DNA from: Ramlibacter alkalitolerans
Lineage (GTDB): Bacteria > Pseudomonadota > Gammaproteobacteria > Burkholderiales > Burkholderiaceae_C
DNA: 64,000 bases
Assembly: GCF_016722765.1 (NCBI RefSeq)
Contig: NZ_JAEQND010000006.1
Coordinates: forward strand, 336,010 to 400,009
Direction of reading: 5' to 3'
This document shows, piece by piece, positions 62,318 through 64,000 of the stretch. Position 1 is the first letter of the stretch; each line of letters begins with the position of its first letter. The notes beneath the pieces were generated by a model. That model saw only the letters and a program-made list of their open reading frames with translations. It did not search any database and had not been told where the DNA came from. The position numbers were made by a program, and so were the translations under genes.

Positions 62318-63634
62318 ATGAAGAATCTGCTGGCGCACGCGCGCCAACTCGCTGCGCCGGTCCTCCTTGCCTTGGCCTGGCCCGTGCTCGCGCAATCGCC
62401 CGGGGCGCCCTCCGGGGAGGCGGCCATGCCGTGGCAGGCGCTGCGTGCCGAAACGCAGGAGCTGATGCGCGCCGACGCGGCCCTGCAGCGGCTCGAAGGC
62501 GAACTCGCGCAGCTGCGGCAGGCGGCCGGCAGCACGCGGGCGGAGCTGGGCACCTTGCGCCAGCGCATCGGCCAGGCGCAGCCCTGGTACCGCTCGGCGC
62601 GCCTGGAGCAGGCCCTGGCGCTGCTCGCATTGGCCACGGCGGGGGCGCTGGCGCTGCTCGCGTGGCGCACGCGGCGTTTCGACGCAGCCCTCCGGCGGGA
62701 CGAGCCGAGCGCGCCCGAGGCGCTGGAGCGGCAACGCGCGGACACCGCTTCTTCTGCGCAGGAAGTACCTGTGCGGCCTGCGATCGCGCCGCCGGCGGTG
62801 CAGCCGCTCGTGGCCGATCTCGCGCCGGTGGCTGCCCTGCCGCCCCGGCCCGGGGCGAGCGCGCCGGCCGGCGGGCCGCTGCGGGTCGAAACGCTCGCGG
62901 CCATCCTCGACGAAGCCGAATTCCTCGCCTCCCTGGGCCTGCACGCGAAAGCGTCGGACGTGCTCGAAAGCTACCTCGCAGGCAGCGCCACCCCCGCGCC
63001 CGTCGCCTTCATCGAACTGATGCGCGTGTGCACGCTGGCCGAGGAGGCGCGGGCGCTGCAGGCCGTGCGGCGCCGCTACGCCGAGGTGCACGGCGTGCCG
63101 GCGCCGACGCTGGAGCAGGTGGGTGCACAGGGGGGACTGGAGCAGCATCGCGCGCTCGCCGGCCGCGTGACGCAGGCGTGGGGCACCGCCGGCGTCCTGC
63201 CGCTGATCGAGGAAGCCCTGTTCGGCGCGCCCGGTCGCGACACGGTGCTGGGCGTCGAGGCTGCGCGCGAGCTGATCTGCCTGCACGCGATCGCGCAGTC
63301 GCTGGCCGCGGACGGCGCGGCCGGGCTCGCCGTCGCACAGGAGCCGCCGCTGGCCCCCTGGGCCCACGCGGAACACCTCGCCGAGGCGCAGGCGTTCGTG
63401 CATGCGATGGGCGACGACTTCGGCGGCCATCCCTTCGCGCTCGACCTCGACCTGTCGGTCGCGCCCCAGCCCCTGCCCGAGAAGGCGCCCGAGCCCGACG
63501 CGCAGGAGCTCGCCGCGCTGCTGCTGGCGGGCAGAGAAGCCGCGCGCCAGGCCGCAGAGCGGGCAGCGCGCGAGGCCGAAGAGGCCTTCAATGCGGCCGT
63601 CGCGTCGGAGCGCGCCCCGTTCCCACGGCGCTGA
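62318..63634 (+). CDS. FimV-like membrane protein
   Basis: A 438-residue protein with a signal peptide (about 1-22), a coiled segment (about 38-85), one membrane helix (about 105-125) and a C-terminal cytoplasmic part. The block LDEAEFLASLGLHAKASDVLESYL resembles the FimV-type TPR region, and the last 50 residues are a charged Ala-rich helix. It may be a polar or assembly scaffold. It is the last gene of the locus, 73 bp after the lipoprotein gene; I am unsure that it belongs to the same function. Confidence 0.6.
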   Translation: MKNLLAHARQLAAPVLLALAWPVLAQSPGAPSGEAAMPWQALRAETQELMRADAALQRLEGELAQLRQAAGSTRAELGTLRQRIGQAQPWYRSARLEQALALLALATAGALALLAWRTRRFDAALRRDEPSAPEALERQRADTASSAQEVPVRPAIAPPAVQPLVADLAPVAALPPRPGASAPAGGPLRVETLAAILDEAEFLASLGLHAKASDVLESYLAGSATPAPVAFIELMRVCTLAEEARALQAVRRRYAEVHGVPAPTLEQVGAQGGLEQHRALAGRVTQAWGTAGVLPLIEEALFGAPGRDTVLGVEAARELICLHAIAQSLAADGAAGLAVAQEPPLAPWAHAEHLAEAQAFVHAMGDDFGGHPFALDLDLSVAPQPLPEKAPEPDAQELAALLLAGREAARQAAERAAREAEEAFNAAVASERAPFPRR

Positions 63635-63720
63635 CCCCCGCGGCCTTTGGTCCGCCGGGAGTGGATCCAGCCCAAGGCTCGCCGCGGAGCAGAAGTTGCA
63701 GCGACCGTGGGCTTGATTTT

Positions 63721-63758
63721 CTCCCTCTCCCGCTTGCGGGAGAGGGTTGGGGTGAGGG
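63721..63758. repeat. CTCTCCC/GGGAGAG palindromic repeat
   Basis: CCCTCTCCCGC-TT-GCGGGAGAGGG hairpin followed by TTGGGGTGAGGG. It is the same kind of element as the one at 26524-26560 inside narG. Confidence 0.75.
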
Positions 63759-63778
63759 TGCCTTCGGACTCCCTCCCC

Positions 63779-63890
63779 CGTCATTCCCGGGCAGGCGGGA
63801 ATCCAGAGAGCGCGAAGCGCCGTGCGCCGAACTGCAAAAGAGGGCGCTGATCGCGCCCTCTCTGGATCCCCGCCTACGCGCACTGCTGTC
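63779..63890. repeat. Intergenic inverted-repeat element, copy 2
   Basis: It begins CGTCATTCCCGGGCAGG and ends TGGATCCCCGCCTACGCG, like the copy at 45021-45102 but with a different, longer centre that includes a hairpin. Confidence 0.65.
63836..63861 (-). terminator. Terminator-like hairpin in the repeat
   Basis: Minus strand GAGGGCGC-GATCA-GCGCCCTC followed by TTTTGC. It could end a minus-strand gene lying beyond the window, or be only part of the repeat element. Confidence 0.4.
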
Positions 63891-64000
63891 CGGAATAGAT
63901 CCGGGCCAGTGCGCCAAGTCGTTCCGGCACAACGGAAAAGCTGATTGAGCGGGGGGAGAGATTCAAACACTGTATGACCCGTTGGCCGCAAAGCCGCGGC

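Larger units (their letters stand above)
63635..64000. other. Non-coding end of window with repeats
   Basis: It contains the palindromic repeat 63721-63758, the inverted-repeat element 63779-63890 and a minus-strand terminator-like hairpin 63836-63861. I see no gene. An ATG at 63973 follows a GGGGGAGAG sequence and could begin a plus-strand gene, but only nine codons are visible. Confidence 0.6.

Noticed and set aside
63973..64000. Possible start of a plus-strand gene (ATG after GGGGGAGAG)
   Set aside because: Only nine codons are visible, so nothing can be said about it.
63940..64000. tRNA-like 3' end on the minus strand (TTTGAATCTCTCC)
   Set aside because: The adjoining bases do not form a T-stem or acceptor stem.

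Overview
The window is a high-GC (roughly two-thirds G+C) bacterial chromosome segment, densely coded, with short overlaps between genes and a Burkholderiales-type gene set (PpiC next to narGHJI, malonyl-CoA decarboxylase/synthetase cluster, ccoNOQP-ccoG, NnrS, DUF2249). A Comamonadaceae-like betaproteobacterium is my inference; no rRNA or other phylogenetic marker is present. All calls are from reading translations and DNA by eye; no database search was run. I found no tRNA, rRNA, CRISPR, transposase or prophage gene.

Layout. 1-2.5 kb: 5' part of ilvD, a divergent LysR regulator, lgt. 2.7-7.5 kb: a malonate/malonyl-CoA operon (matA, a Bug-type binding protein, an enoyl-CoA hydratase, matB). 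7.6-11.8 kb: a hypothetical gene, cysK, a DUF4130 protein, a membrane protein and an ACAD10/11-like acyl-CoA dehydrogenase. 20.3-11.9 kb (minus): one apparent operon of nitronate monooxygenase, a B12-dependent ribonucleotide reductase split by a LAGLIDADG intein, a nitroreductase, a hemerythrin-like protein and cytochrome bd oxidase. 30.8-20.5 kb (minus): narK1-narK2-narG-narH-narJ-narI-ppiC. 33.3-31.2 kb (minus): nrfH-nrfA. 39.3-33.6 kb (minus): an NO-detoxification operon, DUF2249-norZ-nsrR-MIP18-membrane protein-nnrS. 42.0-39.4 kb (minus): narX-narL. 42.5-50.8 kb: a universal stress protein gene, divergent from ccoI-ccoS, ccoN-ccoO-ccoQ-ccoP, ccoG-fixH and a small membrane protein. 51.4-63.6 kb (plus): an envelope polysaccharide locus with wecB, a small His-rich secreted protein, a DUF2334 deacetylase-like protein, a BcsB-like protein, an NfrB-like glycosyltransferase, an NfrA-like outer-membrane TPR protein, a lipoprotein and a FimV-like membrane protein.

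How it works together. The centre is a low-oxygen respiratory island: nitrate to nitrite (NarGHI), nitrite to ammonium (NrfHA), NO reduction by a quinol NO reductase under NsrR, and O2 respiration with high-affinity oxidases (cbb3, bd). No nirS, nirK or nosZ lies in this window. FNR-type palindromes (TTGAY-N4-RTCAA or close) sit in front of nrfH, norZ, narX, ccoI/usp, ccoN (two), ccoG and, less perfectly, narK1. At narX, ccoI and ccoG their spacing puts the predicted transcription start on or next to the start codon.

The most interesting region is 51.4-63.6 kb. It resembles the E. coli NfrA/NfrB/WecB pathway for a c-di-GMP-controlled, ManNAc-containing secreted polysaccharide (the phage N4 receptor glycan), here with added BcsB-like, deacetylase-like and lipoprotein genes in one cluster. 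Other notable points are the nrdJ intein, which ends in Gly-Gln, and an in-frame piece of intergenic palindromic repeat inside narG.
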